From positions 62,001 to 126,000 of the forward strand of contig CBDCSI010000002.1 in the NCBI GenBank assembly GCA_965221505.1: 64,000 nucleotides of DNA, written 5' to 3'. Shown piece by piece: positions 1-8,932 of the stretch. The notes beneath the pieces are model-generated. The model had not been told where the DNA came from. It saw only the letters and a list, made by a program, of their open reading frames with translations, and made no database searches. Numbering within the stretch: the stretch's first letter is position 1; every line of letters begins with the position of its first letter. The stretch comes from CAZPXZ01 sp965221505. Its GTDB lineage: Bacteria; Pseudomonadota; Alphaproteobacteria; Rhodobacterales; CAZPXZ01. A program made the position numbers and the translations under genes.

Positions 1-920
1 TCATCCTCTACAACAACCTGGTCTTCATGGTCGCCCTGTTCACCGTGTTCTTCGGCACCATGCTGTCGCTGTTCGCAGAGTTCCTGTTCGGAATCCAGCT
101 CTCGGTCTCGGCGCCGTATTTCAACACCGTCATGGTGCCGATCATGCTCGTCGCGCTGATTCTCATGGGCGTGGGTCCGACCGTGCCGTGGCGACGCGCG
201 AGCGCCTCGCTTCTCCGCCGGAGATTCCGCGTTCCGCTGGTTACCGCATTGCTGGCGGCGGCCGGGGTGCTTCTCTACGGAGAATGGATTGCGGCGGCCG
301 CCCTGGCCGTCGTGACCTTCGCCGGCAGCGCGACCGTCCTCTCCGTGGCGTCGGACGCCCGCGCTCGCGCCGCAGGCGGCAACCGACTTCAGGCGCTCTC
401 GAGTCTAGTGTCCGCGAACCGCCGCCGCTACGGCGGTCTCACGGTGCATCTCGGAATCCTGGTCATTGCGCTCGGACTCATCGGGTCCGGTCTATTCAAG
501 GACGAGCGCAGACTGGTCCTCGAGACCGGCGACCGCTTCGAAATCGGCGGCTACGACGCGGCCTATGTGAGCCGGGACGAGGTTCCCGGCCCGAACTACA
601 TGGCCAGCCGGCTGACCTTCGACGTTTCCCGCAACGGAGAGCCCGTCGCCCGGATGCAGACCGAGAAACGCGACTATCCGCGGGGCGAGATGGTGACCAC
701 GGAGGCCGCCATCCGGTCGACCCTGCTGGAGGATCTCTACCTCAGCTTCGAGGGCGAGTTCTCGGACGGCCGGGTGTCGATCCGCGCCTACCGAAATCCG
801 CTCGTGTCCTGGATCTGGATCGGATGGCTCGTCGTGGTCTTCGGAGCCGCAGTCTCGCTCTCCGGGCCGCGGCGGCGACAGGACCCGTTGCCCGCGCCGG
901 GCGGTGCGGTGTCGGCCTGA
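1..920 (+). CDS. ccmF: Cytochrome c heme lyase subunit CcmF, C-terminal part (5' end outside window)
   Basis: The reading frame is already open at base 3, so this is the last ~305 codons of a ~650-residue membrane protein. The segment holds the end of the WWD-type heme-handling core (NN then a hydrophobic helix, and PYFNTVMVPI before two more helices), a large periplasmic domain and a final transmembrane helix (WIWIGWLVVVFGAAV). In system I, CcmF with CcmH attaches heme delivered by holo-CcmE to apocytochrome CxxCH motifs in the periplasm. ccmG follows after 12 nt, so the genes form one operon. The window encodes at least six c-type cytochromes that would need this machinery. Assignment is firm; only the start is missing. 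Confidence 0.93.
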   Translation, partial: ILYNNLVFMVALFTVFFGTMLSLFAEFLFGIQLSVSAPYFNTVMVPIMLVALILMGVGPTVPWRRASASLLRRRFRVPLVTALLAAAGVLLYGEWIAAAALAVVTFAGSATVLSVASDARARAAGGNRLQALSSLVSANRRRYGGLTVHLGILVIALGLIGSGLFKDERRLVLETGDRFEIGGYDAAYVSRDEVPGPNYMASRLTFDVSRNGEPVARMQTEKRDYPRGEMVTTEAAIRSTLLEDLYLSFEGEFSDGRVSIRAYRNPLVSWIWIGWLVVVFGAAVSLSGPRRRQDPLPAPGGAVSA

Positions 921-932
921 GGAGCGCGCGGC

Positions 933-1469
933 ATGGCCCGACACGCCTGGCGAGCGCTCGCCGTCATCGGCCCGCTGATCGTCGTCGCGGCCTTCGGATT
1001 CGGTCTGACTCGCGACCCCGGACGGATCGAGTCCGTGACCGTGGGCAAGCGCGCGCCCGCCTTCGAACTCGCGGCGCTGGAGGGAAGCGAGCCGATCCGG
1101 ATGGCGGACTACCGGGATCGGGTCGTGGTGGTCAATTTCTGGGCGTCCTGGTGCGTGTCCTGCCGTGTGGAACACGACGTGTTGATCGAACTCGGAACGC
1201 GGTTCGCCGGCCGGGACGATATCGCGATGCTCGGCGTCAACTACCGCGACACGCCCGACGGCGCACGAACCTTCCTGCTCCGATACGGTGCCTATCCGTA
1301 TCCGAGCGCGGTCGACCCCCGCGGGCGCACCGGCATCGACTTCGGCGTATACGGTCTGCCGGAGACGTATTTCGTCGACGAGTCGGGGCAAATCCGGTAC
1401 CGACATCTCGGGCCGATCGATCGGGAGACCGCCTATGCCGTTCTCGACGATCTGGGAATCCGGCCGTGA
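933..1469 (+). CDS. ccmG: Thiol:disulfide interchange protein CcmG/DsbE
   Basis: 178-residue periplasmic thioredoxin-like protein tethered by one N-terminal helix (about residues 8-26). The active site is WASWCVSC with Cys74 and Cys77, and the cis-proline lies in GLPET (Pro143). The glutamate-bearing stretch after the active site (RVEH) fits the CcmG type of the TlpA/DsbE family. It reduces the cysteines of apocytochrome CxxCH motifs, directly or through CcmH, before heme attachment. The gene sits 12 nt after ccmF, and its stop codon overlaps the GTG start of ccmH, so translation is probably coupled. Confidence 0.93.
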   Translation: MARHAWRALAVIGPLIVVAAFGFGLTRDPGRIESVTVGKRAPAFELAALEGSEPIRMADYRDRVVVVNFWASWCVSCRVEHDVLIELGTRFAGRDDIAMLGVNYRDTPDGARTFLLRYGAYPYPSAVDPRGRTGIDFGVYGLPETYFVDESGQIRYRHLGPIDRETAYAVLDDLGIRP

Positions 1470-1888
1470 CGCCCGCAGCCCGATCCGCATGCGCTGCGAT
1501 CCTCTGCGGCTGGCTCGTGATCGTTGCCGTGCCGGCAGCTTCGGAGACGGTTCGGGAAGACCCGCTCGAGGCGTCCGTGCGGGACATTGCGGAACGGCTG
1601 CGCTGTCCGGTCTGCCAGGGAGAGAACCTGTACGATTCGCAATCCGGACTTGCCGCAGAGATGCGGGATATCATCCGGGACCAGCTGGCGGCAGACCGCT
1701 CGGAAGACGAGATCGTCGCGTTCTTCGTCGACCGGTACGGGGACTACGTGCGGCTGGCGCCGAGATGGGGCGGCGGCCAATTGATCGTGTGGCTGGCGCC
1801 GCTCCTGGCGTTTGCCGTCGGCGCCGCAGGCGTGACCCTCGCGATACGGCGCCGGGCCCGGGCCTCCGGGGCGAACGAGCGGCAATGA
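1466..1888 (+). CDS. ccmH: Cytochrome c maturation protein CcmH (CcmL/CycL type)
   Basis: 140 residues from a GTG start that overlaps the ccmG stop (GTGA). The protein has a signal peptide (about residues 5-25), the periplasmic three-helix domain with the redox motif LRCPVCQG, and a C-terminal membrane anchor (LIVWLAPLLAFAVGAAGVTL) followed by a basic tail. The two cysteines exchange disulfides with apocytochrome c and CcmG so that heme can be ligated. It is the short form without the TPR part found in E. coli CcmH, and no ccmI-like gene follows. The GTG start is chosen because upstream frame extension would run inside ccmG. Confidence 0.92.
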   Translation: MTPAARSACAAILCGWLVIVAVPAASETVREDPLEASVRDIAERLRCPVCQGENLYDSQSGLAAEMRDIIRDQLAADRSEDEIVAFFVDRYGDYVRLAPRWGGGQLIVWLAPLLAFAVGAAGVTLAIRRRARASGANERQ

Positions 1889-2068
1889 GTATGAAGCCTG
1901 ATTCCTTCGTGCCTAGCGATAACCCCAGCATGACCTGTGCATCCATGCTCATGCCGGCCGTGTCCGGCCTCGTAGAATCCGTGCGGGTTCCCGACCGCTC
2001 GCGCGATCCGCTCCTGCGTTCTGGAAACTCTTCACGCACCCGGTCGACCTTCGACGGGATCGGACCCG

Positions 2069-2530
2069 ATGCGTAACGAGTTCGTCCATCCGGCCCGCCG
2101 CAGACGGCAACGGCTGGTCATGATTCTCCTGAGCGGAGTTCTGCTCGCGGGATCCACCGCCCTGATCCTGACCGCCCTCCGGGATTCCATCGTCTTCTTC
2201 TTCGGACCGACCGAACTGATGGAGAAGGCCGAGAGCCCCGACAGTCGCATCCGACTCGGGGGTCTTGTCGCGGAGGCGTCGGTGCTCGAAGGCGAGAACG
2301 GAACCTATACGTTCGACGTCACCGACGGTGTCTCTTCGGTGCCCGTGTCATACCGGGGCGCATTGCCGGACCTGTTTCGCGAGGGACAGGGCGTAGTCGC
2401 CGAAGGACGCTTTCGAGAGGGTACGCTGCACGCCGACACCATTCTCGCCAAGCACGACGAGAACTACATGCCCCGCGAGGTCGCCAACGCGCTGAAAGAA
2501 GCCGGAACCTGGCAGGGGGCGGACCCCTGA
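2069..2530 (+). CDS. ccmE: Cytochrome c maturation heme chaperone CcmE
   Basis: 153 residues: a basic N-terminus, one membrane anchor (about residues 17-37), then a periplasmic OB-fold domain ending in the heme-binding motif HDENY, with covalent heme ligand His129. CcmE receives heme from CcmC, helped by CcmA, CcmB and CcmD, and passes it to CcmF/CcmH. It is separated from ccmH by 180 nt with no convincing gene, although an open frame of 63 codons begins at the ccmH stop. ccmE usually precedes ccmF, so its place after ccmH is a local rearrangement of the operon. Confidence 0.93.
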   Translation: MRNEFVHPARRRRQRLVMILLSGVLLAGSTALILTALRDSIVFFFGPTELMEKAESPDSRIRLGGLVAEASVLEGENGTYTFDVTDGVSSVPVSYRGALPDLFREGQGVVAEGRFREGTLHADTILAKHDENYMPREVANALKEAGTWQGADP

Positions 2531-3054
2531 GCGAGGTCCCTCGGAAGGACGACTACGGCTCCGCGCAGCCTCGTGGGTGAACTCCGGGCTTTCTGAGGCA
2601 GGCGACTCCGCGGTGCCGTGAGCATCCGTATTCGCGGACGCGACCGCCTCCGAGACCGTTCGGCGCCCAGCGACCGTATCGCGCTCCGGGGCGCGCCGCT
2701 CCGGCGGCCCCGGCGCTTCCGGGCGACCGAAGGCACGGGACATTGCCACCGACGGACCGGGCGAACCCCTGGGCCGGATCGTCCCCGGCGAGAGCGACGG
2801 TGATCGCTCGCCAATTCATGACGGACTTCGCCGAACCGGGCAGGCCGGCTGCGATTCCGCCCCGTACCGATTCCCCCGGTCCGCCGGATGCGTCGACCTG
2901 TCCCGGCCTCAGATTGCGTTCCGTCTCCGCATGGAGTAAGGGAATGACGCTGCGGCTGCGGCGCGGGTCCCGTCGCGGGGCTCCGGACCGGCCCGGCTAC
3001 TCGAGAATACGCAGCCGCATGCCGGCTGCCGCCCGGGAGGAGGGGCGACACGGA
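2531..3054. other. Intergenic stretch without a recognised gene
   Basis: 524 nt between ccmE and the dehydratase gene. Several frames are open because of GC content, but none gives a recognisable protein. The only supported element is a strong Shine-Dalgarno sequence (GGGAGGAGGGG, about 3035-3045) just before the dehydratase start. Confidence 0.6.
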
Positions 3055-4839
3055 ATGGCACATGACTTCAAGCTCCGCAGCAAGGCCTGGTTCGACAATC
3101 CGCATAACCGGGAAATGTCCTCGCTCTATACGGAGCGCTATCTGAACTACGGCCTGACGCGCGAGGAACTGCGGGCCGGCAAGCCCATCATCGGCATCGC
3201 CCAGACCGGGAGCGACCTGTCGCCCTGCAACCGCCACCACATCGAGTTGACCAAGCGGGTTCGCGACGGAATCCACGCCGCCGGCGGAACCGCCATGGAA
3301 ATCCCCGTGCATCCGATCCAGGAGACCGGCAAGCGCCCGACCGCGATGCTGGACCGGAACCTGGCCTATCTGAGTCTCGTAGAGACCCTGTTCGGCTACC
3401 CCATCGACGGCGTGGTGCTGAATATCGGCTGCGACAAGACAACCCCCGCCCTCCTGATGGCGGCGGCTACGGTCAACATTCCGGCGATCGCCTTCTCCGT
3501 CGGGCCGATGCTGAACGGCTGGTTCGACGGCAAGCGCACCGGCTCCGGCACCATCGTCTGGAAAGCCCGCGAGCTGCACGCGGCCGGCGAGATCGACGAC
3601 GACGGGTTTGCCGATTTGGTGGCGTCCTCGGCCCCCTCCACGGGTTACTGCAACACCATGGGAACGGCCACGACCATGAACTCGCTGGCGGAGGCGTTAG
3701 GCATGCAGCTTCCGGGATCCGCGTCCATTCCGGCGCCCTACCGCGAGCGCGGCCAGATGGCGTATCGCGTCGGCCACAACATCGTCGAACAGGTGAACGC
3801 CGAGCGCAAGCCGTCGGACATCATGACCCGCGAGGCGTTCGAGAACGCCATCGTTGTCAACTCGGCGATCGGCGGCTCCACCAACGCGCCGATTCACCTG
3901 AACGCCATCGCGCGCCATCTGGGCGTCCCGCTCGACAACGACGACTGGCAGCGGATCGGATACCGCGTGCCCCTCCTGGTCAATCTCCAGCCGGCCGGCG
4001 AATACCTCGGCGAGGACTATCACCGCGCGGGCGGCGTGTCGGCCGTGATCGGCGAGCTGCTCTCGGAGGGTCTGCTTCCGCATCCCGACGCCCCCACCGT
4101 CAACGGCAGTTCCATCGGCGAGAATTGCCGGGAGAGCCGCAGCAGCGATCGCGACGTGATCAAGACCGTCGGCGGGCCGATGCTCGCCGACGCCGGGTTC
4201 CTGAATCTGAAGGGGAACCTGTTCGACAGCGCGATCATGAAGACCAGCGTGATCGACGAGGAGTTCCGTCGGCGATATCTCGAAAACCCGAACGACCCGA
4301 ACGCGTTCGAAGGCCGCGCGGTGGTATTCGACGGGCCGGAGGACTTCCACAGCCGCATCGACGATCCGGAGCTGGCGATCGACGAACGCTCCATCCTGAT
4401 CATGCGCGGCGCGGGACCGATCGGATATCCGGGCGGCGCGGAAGTCGTGAACATGCGGCCGCCGTCCTATCTCCTCAAGCGCGGCGTACGCGCACTGCCC
4501 TGCATCGGCGACGGACGCCAGTCCGGCACGTCCGGCTCGCCGTCCATCCTGAACGCCTCGCCGGAGGCGGCGGAAGGAGGCGGCCTGGCTCTCGTCATGA
4601 CCGGCGACCGGCTGCGAATCGACCTGAACGCCTCCTCGGCCGACATGCTGGTCGACGACGCGGAGCTCGAGGACCGCCGGGCTCGACTCGGAGACGGATT
4701 TGCGGTCCCGGACTCGCAGTCGCCGTGGCAGGAGATCTTCCGGGAGAAGGTGCGTCCCTTCATGGACGGCATGACGCTCCGAGGTGCGGAGGCGTACCGG
4801 GACATCGCGCAGAAGAACATTCCGCGCGATAACCATTAG
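3055..4839 (+). CDS. IlvD/Edd family sugar-acid dehydratase, D-xylonate dehydratase type
   Basis: 594 residues, the usual length for Caulobacter-type XylD. The ATG at 3055 is preceded by a GGAGGAGG ribosome site. Family motifs are intact: GSDLSPCNRHH near residue 60, the cluster cysteine in IGCDKTTPA, GYCNTMGTA, and the C-terminal GDGRQSGTSGSPSILNASPE. The whole protein resembles pentonate dehydratases, which use an Fe-S cluster and Mg2+ to convert an aldonic acid to its 2-keto-3-deoxy form. D-xylonate is the most likely substrate by family, but L-arabinonate or another pentonate is possible. No other xylose-pathway gene is next to it, and it appears to be transcribed alone. Confidence 0.88.
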   Translation: MAHDFKLRSKAWFDNPHNREMSSLYTERYLNYGLTREELRAGKPIIGIAQTGSDLSPCNRHHIELTKRVRDGIHAAGGTAMEIPVHPIQETGKRPTAMLDRNLAYLSLVETLFGYPIDGVVLNIGCDKTTPALLMAAATVNIPAIAFSVGPMLNGWFDGKRTGSGTIVWKARELHAAGEIDDDGFADLVASSAPSTGYCNTMGTATTMNSLAEALGMQLPGSASIPAPYRERGQMAYRVGHNIVEQVNAERKPSDIMTREAFENAIVVNSAIGGSTNAPIHLNAIARHLGVPLDNDDWQRIGYRVPLLVNLQPAGEYLGEDYHRAGGVSAVIGELLSEGLLPHPDAPTVNGSSIGENCRESRSSDRDVIKTVGGPMLADAGFLNLKGNLFDSAIMKTSVIDEEFRRRYLENPNDPNAFEGRAVVFDGPEDFHSRIDDPELAIDERSILIMRGAGPIGYPGGAEVVNMRPPSYLLKRGVRALPCIGDGRQSGTSGSPSILNASPEAAEGGGLALVMTGDRLRIDLNASSADMLVDDAELEDRRARLGDGFAVPDSQSPWQEIFREKVRPFMDGMTLRGAEAYRDIAQKNIPRDNH

Positions 4840-5323
4840 CCGGCCCCGGGACGGTCTTCCGCCTCCCTCTTCGGCACCCGCGTGCGGAAATGCCGGCGCT
4901 TGCGGTCCTGCCAGACTCGCGCCGCAGTCCGCCCGACGCATGTTCGGCACGAGCAGTGGCTTCTGCGAACTGACGCTCGGCAGGCGACGTCAACTTCAGC
5001 CGCCACAAGGTCCTCGGTCCAGCCGTTCGACCCGTCCTACTCTCTCCCCCGGGGGCGGTCTCGGCCTGCCCCCGGAGTCACGTTGGACAGCCGAACCGTC
5101 GCGAAGTACCCTGCGTAGCGAGACTGGAGATCGGCGACGATTGCCGGCCGGGGCGTCCACGCCGAAGGAATACTCGGAACGGACCCGCTGTCGAACCGCT
5201 TGCCGGACGACCAAGGATGGGCCGCGAAACACGCCGCCATCCGATCCAGTCCGGACAAGGCGTAGCGAGTATACGGGCGGCATGCACCCGCCGCCTTTCT
5301 GATCCGGGTGTCGGAGAATCGCG
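4840..5323. other. Intergenic stretch before the AAA/TOPRIM cassette
   Basis: 484 nt without a convincing gene. It separates ordinary high-GC chromosomal DNA from the low-GC cassette that begins at 5324. I saw no attachment-site duplication or integrase. Confidence 0.5.
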
Positions 5324-6385
5324 ATGAAGATTCGATTGAACGACTTCACTGCGGTCCGCTACCGTGGCATCTCCGGGCTGCACCTGGACCGCCTCGCCAA
5401 GTGTAACCTGATACTCGGCGCGAACGGCATCGGCAAGACTGCGCTGCTGGAAGCGATGTGGCTATTCGCCGGGAGATTCACTCCCACCTTGTTGTGGAGC
5501 GCAAACGTACAGCGAGCGCCCAATCGGTCGCTGAACCCGATCGCTCGACTGACCGACGACCGCTTAGAGCTCCACGGAACGGAAAATGACGAGCATCACT
5601 CGATTCGGTACGAGTTTGAGCCACTAGCGAAGGACGCTCAAGCGATCGCGACTGTAGCCGCCTCGAAGGAGGACGCGCCGACCATGCCTCCAATAATCGG
5701 ACGGCTCCATACGCTACTTGACAACAGGCACCTGTCGAAGGGGAATCAGCGTCCCTCCGTAACGCCTGCCGGCCTCGAGCTATTCGTTCCGCAAAACAGG
5801 CCTGCCGACAGGCCCGACTGCGCTATCGAAACAAGCCGCTCTCGTCACGATCACGATTTTTCGTCCGAATTGCCCGACCGCTATTCCGAACTCGTAAAGC
5901 TCGGACACAAGTCACATTTGGTCGAGACCCTCAACATTGTCTTGGATGGAATTTCAGACGTTGAACTTCTCACCCACGGAACGAACAACCCTCTCTTGTG
6001 GGTAACGGACTCGGCAGGCGCTCTTCGGCCGATTCATGACCTTGGAAGAGGAGCCGAAAAGCTGGTCCGGTTGCTGCTGGACTTCTCATCCTCGCAAGGC
6101 GGCATTGTGTTCAGCGACGAATTGGAGATCGGTCTGCACTATTCTGCGCATGCACTAATTTGGAAGACGTTGATGCAGTGGTTGGATCAGTGGAGCGTTC
6201 AATTCTTTGCGACGACCCATGATTGGGAACTGCTCACTTCGGCCATTGACGCGTTCGAGGGCGATTTGAATTCGCTCGCAATTCATCGACTCTATCTTGA
6301 CTCAAAGCGCGGCTGCACGAGCGCAGTTACTTTTACGGGAGAGACCCTCGCCGGCGTACGCGACTTGAACCTGGAGATACGCTGA
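5324..6385 (+). CDS. AAA ATPase (AAA_15/AAA_21, OLD-like) of a putative defence cassette
   Basis: 353 residues. Walker A is GANGIGKT (residues 32-39) in the NLILGANGIGKTALLEA context typical of SMC/RecF-like ATPases of defence systems. A degenerate signature lies at LGRGAEKLVRLLL (240-252), Walker B is IVFSDE (Asp265, Glu266) followed by GLHYS, and a switch histidine lies in ATTHD (His299). The order is that of AAA_15/AAA_21 proteins such as PARIS AriA and the GajA/OLD ATPase half. The gene is followed after 2 nt by a TOPRIM-like partner. The last 200 bases are ~50% GC (30/60 in each of two lines counted, 6181-6300), well below the neighbours, which suggests recent transfer. Named function is inferred. 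Confidence 0.8.
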   Translation: MKIRLNDFTAVRYRGISGLHLDRLAKCNLILGANGIGKTALLEAMWLFAGRFTPTLLWSANVQRAPNRSLNPIARLTDDRLELHGTENDEHHSIRYEFEPLAKDAQAIATVAASKEDAPTMPPIIGRLHTLLDNRHLSKGNQRPSVTPAGLELFVPQNRPADRPDCAIETSRSRHDHDFSSELPDRYSELVKLGHKSHLVETLNIVLDGISDVELLTHGTNNPLLWVTDSAGALRPIHDLGRGAEKLVRLLLDFSSSQGGIVFSDELEIGLHYSAHALIWKTLMQWLDQWSVQFFATTHDWELLTSAIDAFEGDLNSLAIHRLYLDSKRGCTSAVTFTGETLAGVRDLNLEIR

Positions 6386-6387
6386 CT

Positions 6388-7059
6388 GTGACCGGTCCAC
6401 AGTCGCCCAGGACAGGAACGCGGGAATCCTTTCTACAGTTGACTTCCGATCGCCTTCTTCTTGTCGAGGGCCAGGACGAAGTAAACGTGTTTAGCGCACT
6501 GCTCGGATCCCTTCCCGACGGGGGAGTCGGTTCAAGAATTCAGGTAATTGAGGTTGGCGGGAAAAACGGGTTCTACAGGAGATTGAACGCAATCTGGGGC
6601 CTAATGAAGTCTGACCATACACTCCGGGCGATCGGGGTCGTTCGGGATGCAGACGAGAATGCGGACAGGGCATTCCAGAGCGTGACCCACGACCTGCGGA
6701 ACGCTGGGTTTGAACCGCCTGACGCCCATGGCTGTTTCTCGGTCGGAACGCCGGTGGCAGGCGTATTCATCGTACCGGACGGACGGAATTCCGGCGCGCT
6801 GGAAACGCTACTTCGACGCTCGGTAGAGGAGACCCCAGCCGGGAGATGCGTCGATCAGTATCTGGACTGTCTCGAACAGCACGACGCCATGAAGTCGAGG
6901 AATGTCGACAAGAGCTTTGCGCATGCCTTTCTGGCCGCTTCCCGCAATCCGGTAGCACGAGTCGGCGAAGGGGCGCGCCAAGGCGTCTGGGATTTCGAGC
7001 ATGCAGCCCTCGCCGATCTCGTTCGATTCGTTCGGGCGCTCGCCGAACGGGGAGGATGA
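6388..7059 (+). CDS. TOPRIM-like DUF3226/DUF4435-type protein, partner of the AAA ATPase
   Basis: 223 residues from a GTG start 2 nt after the ATPase stop. It carries the TOPRIM-style metal signature: LLVEGQDE (Glu27), then VIEVGGKNGF, then VVRDADEN (Asp87 and Asp89). The VEGxD...GGK...DAD order is characteristic of DUF3226 and DUF4435 proteins. In PARIS the DUF4435 protein AriB is the toxic nuclease released by its AAA partner; in OLD/GajA the TOPRIM domain is fused to the ATPase. By analogy this is the effector of a two-gene abortive-infection module. Alternative: a stand-alone repair or mobile-element gene pair. The family call is good, the role is inference. Confidence 0.75.
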   Translation: MTGPQSPRTGTRESFLQLTSDRLLLVEGQDEVNVFSALLGSLPDGGVGSRIQVIEVGGKNGFYRRLNAIWGLMKSDHTLRAIGVVRDADENADRAFQSVTHDLRNAGFEPPDAHGCFSVGTPVAGVFIVPDGRNSGALETLLRRSVEETPAGRCVDQYLDCLEQHDAMKSRNVDKSFAHAFLAASRNPVARVGEGARQGVWDFEHAALADLVRFVRALAERGG

Positions 7060-7161
7060 CCGTACGTTCGGCGGTTTCCGGCCCTCCGCTCGATCCTGTC
7101 TGTGAGCATATGGCCGAACTCGACCTCGATCCCGCTCTGAAGCCGTGCCCGCAAGATCGCG

Positions 7162-7665
7162 CTATTCCTCCACCAGCGTGAGCAGCCAGGCGACCACGTC
7201 CTCGATCTCCTGCGCCCGGTAGATCGTCTGACCCTCGTATTCCGCCGCAACCCGGTGCAGCCCGTCGCGCCGGTAGTAGGACGGCATGACCGTCTCGGGA
7301 TTGAACTGCTTGGGATCCACGAGCCGAAGCCGCAGTTCGCCCGCGGTGTAGCGGCTGCCGACGCCGTGCAAGGGCGGGCCGATGTCGCCCGGGTCAGGCT
7401 CGTCCGGAATCGGAAGCGCGTGACAGATGAGGCAGGTGGCGTTGTTAGCGTCCCGCACGATACGCTCGCCTCGGACCGGATCCCCCGGCATACGCGTAAG
7501 CGGCTCCGAAATCGCCAGTTCCAAAATCTCGAACGGGACCGGCTCCTCCGCCGGCGCTGCGTCGGCGAGGACAATACCGGCACAAGCCGTTGCAACTGCG
7601 AGCGTCGACGAGTTCCGGCGGCGCCGTCGGCGCTCAGTTGTACATGTCTGCGGTAATGCCGGCAT
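7162..7665 (-). CDS. soxX: Sulfur oxidation cytochrome c SoxX
   Basis: 167 residues from the ATG at 7665, which overlaps the end of the flavoprotein gene by 32 nt. A basic run of six arginines followed by LAVATACAGIVLADAAPA makes a Sec signal peptide. The mature protein has one heme site (CLICH) and the SoxX hallmark block RLVDPKQFNPETVMPSYYR, then EDVVAWLLTL. SoxX pairs with SoxA to form the SoxXA cytochrome, which conjugates thiosulfate to the SoxY carrier. It is the last gene of the minus-strand cluster, far from soxA (14.6-15.4 kb). The start is not certain. Confidence 0.88.
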   Translation of the reverse strand: MPALPQTCTTERRRRRRNSSTLAVATACAGIVLADAAPAEEPVPFEILELAISEPLTRMPGDPVRGERIVRDANNATCLICHALPIPDEPDPGDIGPPLHGVGSRYTAGELRLRLVDPKQFNPETVMPSYYRRDGLHRVAAEYEGQTIYRAQEIEDVVAWLLTLVEE

Positions 7666-8932
7666 ACCAGCCTTGTGCGTAGATCGCCTCCGCCTTGCGG
7701 ATTTCCGGCCCCGCATCGGCCGGGCTGACCCCGCCCGCGCCCGGAACAGACGCGATCTCGCCCTGCTCGTTCAGCCGGTAGACCGCCGCCACCGAAATCC
7801 CGTATTCCTCCGAAAGCAGGCTGTAGCAGGTGTTCATCAGCACCGGATCCGGCGTATCCTCTCCACCCAGCAAACCCGCTACCGCCCGAGCGCAGACCTT
7901 GGCCTGGTTGTTGGCGCTGAACCCCGACTTGGGCATGTCGCCGGCGAGAATCGCGTCGCCGAGAAGATGAATCCCCGGAACGACTTGCGACTCGAAGGTC
8001 CGGCCGTTCACCGGGCACCAGTCGCCGCCTGCGGCCAGGCCGGCGGTATCCACCAGGCGCCCGGCGCGCTGCGGCGGAACGACGTTGGCCACGTCCGCCC
8101 GAAACCGCTCGAAATCCGTCTGCAGGATCCTGTCCGTCGGTTCGACCGAGACGACGTTCCCCCCCTCCGAAAACCCGATCCACTCGATCATGCCGGGATA
8201 GAGTTCCTCCCAGCCCTGCCGAAACAGTCCCGCCTTGGAGAAGGAGTCCTTCGCGTCCAGGATCAGGACCTTCGAACGCGGCTTGTGCCGGTGCAGGTAG
8301 TTCGCGATCAGGCTCGCGCGCTCGTACGGGCCCGGCGGACAGCGAAACGGATTGTCGGGCACCGCGATCGCCACGACGCCGCCGTCTTCCATGCTCTCGA
8401 TCTGCCGACGCAGGAGCGCCGTTTGCGGTCCCGCCTTCCAGGCGTGCGGCATGCGCTCGGACGCCTCCGGGCCGTAATTCTCGATGGCGTTCCACTTGAA
8501 GTCGATGCCGGGCGACAGGACCAGCCGGTCGTAGGAAAGCGACTCCCCGTCGGCGAGGCGAACCCGCGACCTCTCCGGCTCGATCGCGACGGCGTCGCCC
8601 TGCACCACGGTCACGCCCTGCCGGCGCAACCCGTCGAACCCGTGGGTAATGGAGTCGAGATCCCGCAATCCGCCCAGAACCGCGTTGCTGAACGGGCAGG
8701 TCGCGAACGCCGCGCTGCGCTCGACCAGCGTGACCCTCAGGTCGGACGAGAGACGCCGCAGATACCGCGCACAGGTGGCGCCGCCGAAGCCGCCGCCCAC
8801 GACCACGACCGCACCCTTGACCCGTGCCAGCCCCGGCGCAGGCAGCGCCCCCGCCACCATCGCAGCGCCCGCGAGTTTCAGGAGGTCGCGACGGGACCCC
8901 CTTTCCCCGGAAAGGCGGTTCTTCGTCCTCAT
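7634..8932 (-). CDS. soxF: Sulfide dehydrogenase [flavocytochrome c] flavoprotein subunit (FccB/SoxF)
   Basis: 432 residues. A twin-arginine signal (SRRDLLKLAGAAMVAGAL) exports the folded FAD protein. An FAD-binding GGGFGGATCARYL motif follows, then the redox-active cysteines in ATCPFSN and FRCPPGPYER, and a C-terminal FCSD flavin-binding domain. The enzyme oxidises sulfide to polysulfide or sulfur in the periplasm and passes electrons to a cytochrome c subunit. The probable partner, a mono-heme cytochrome, lies immediately upstream with an ATGA overlap. Confidence 0.9.
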   Translation of the reverse strand: MRTKNRLSGERGSRRDLLKLAGAAMVAGALPAPGLARVKGAVVVVGGGFGGATCARYLRRLSSDLRVTLVERSAAFATCPFSNAVLGGLRDLDSITHGFDGLRRQGVTVVQGDAVAIEPERSRVRLADGESLSYDRLVLSPGIDFKWNAIENYGPEASERMPHAWKAGPQTALLRRQIESMEDGGVVAIAVPDNPFRCPPGPYERASLIANYLHRHKPRSKVLILDAKDSFSKAGLFRQGWEELYPGMIEWIGFSEGGNVVSVEPTDRILQTDFERFRADVANVVPPQRAGRLVDTAGLAAGGDWCPVNGRTFESQVVPGIHLLGDAILAGDMPKSGFSANNQAKVCARAVAGLLGGEDTPDPVLMNTCYSLLSEEYGISVAAVYRLNEQGEIASVPGAGGVSPADAGPEIRKAEAIYAQGWYAGITADMYN

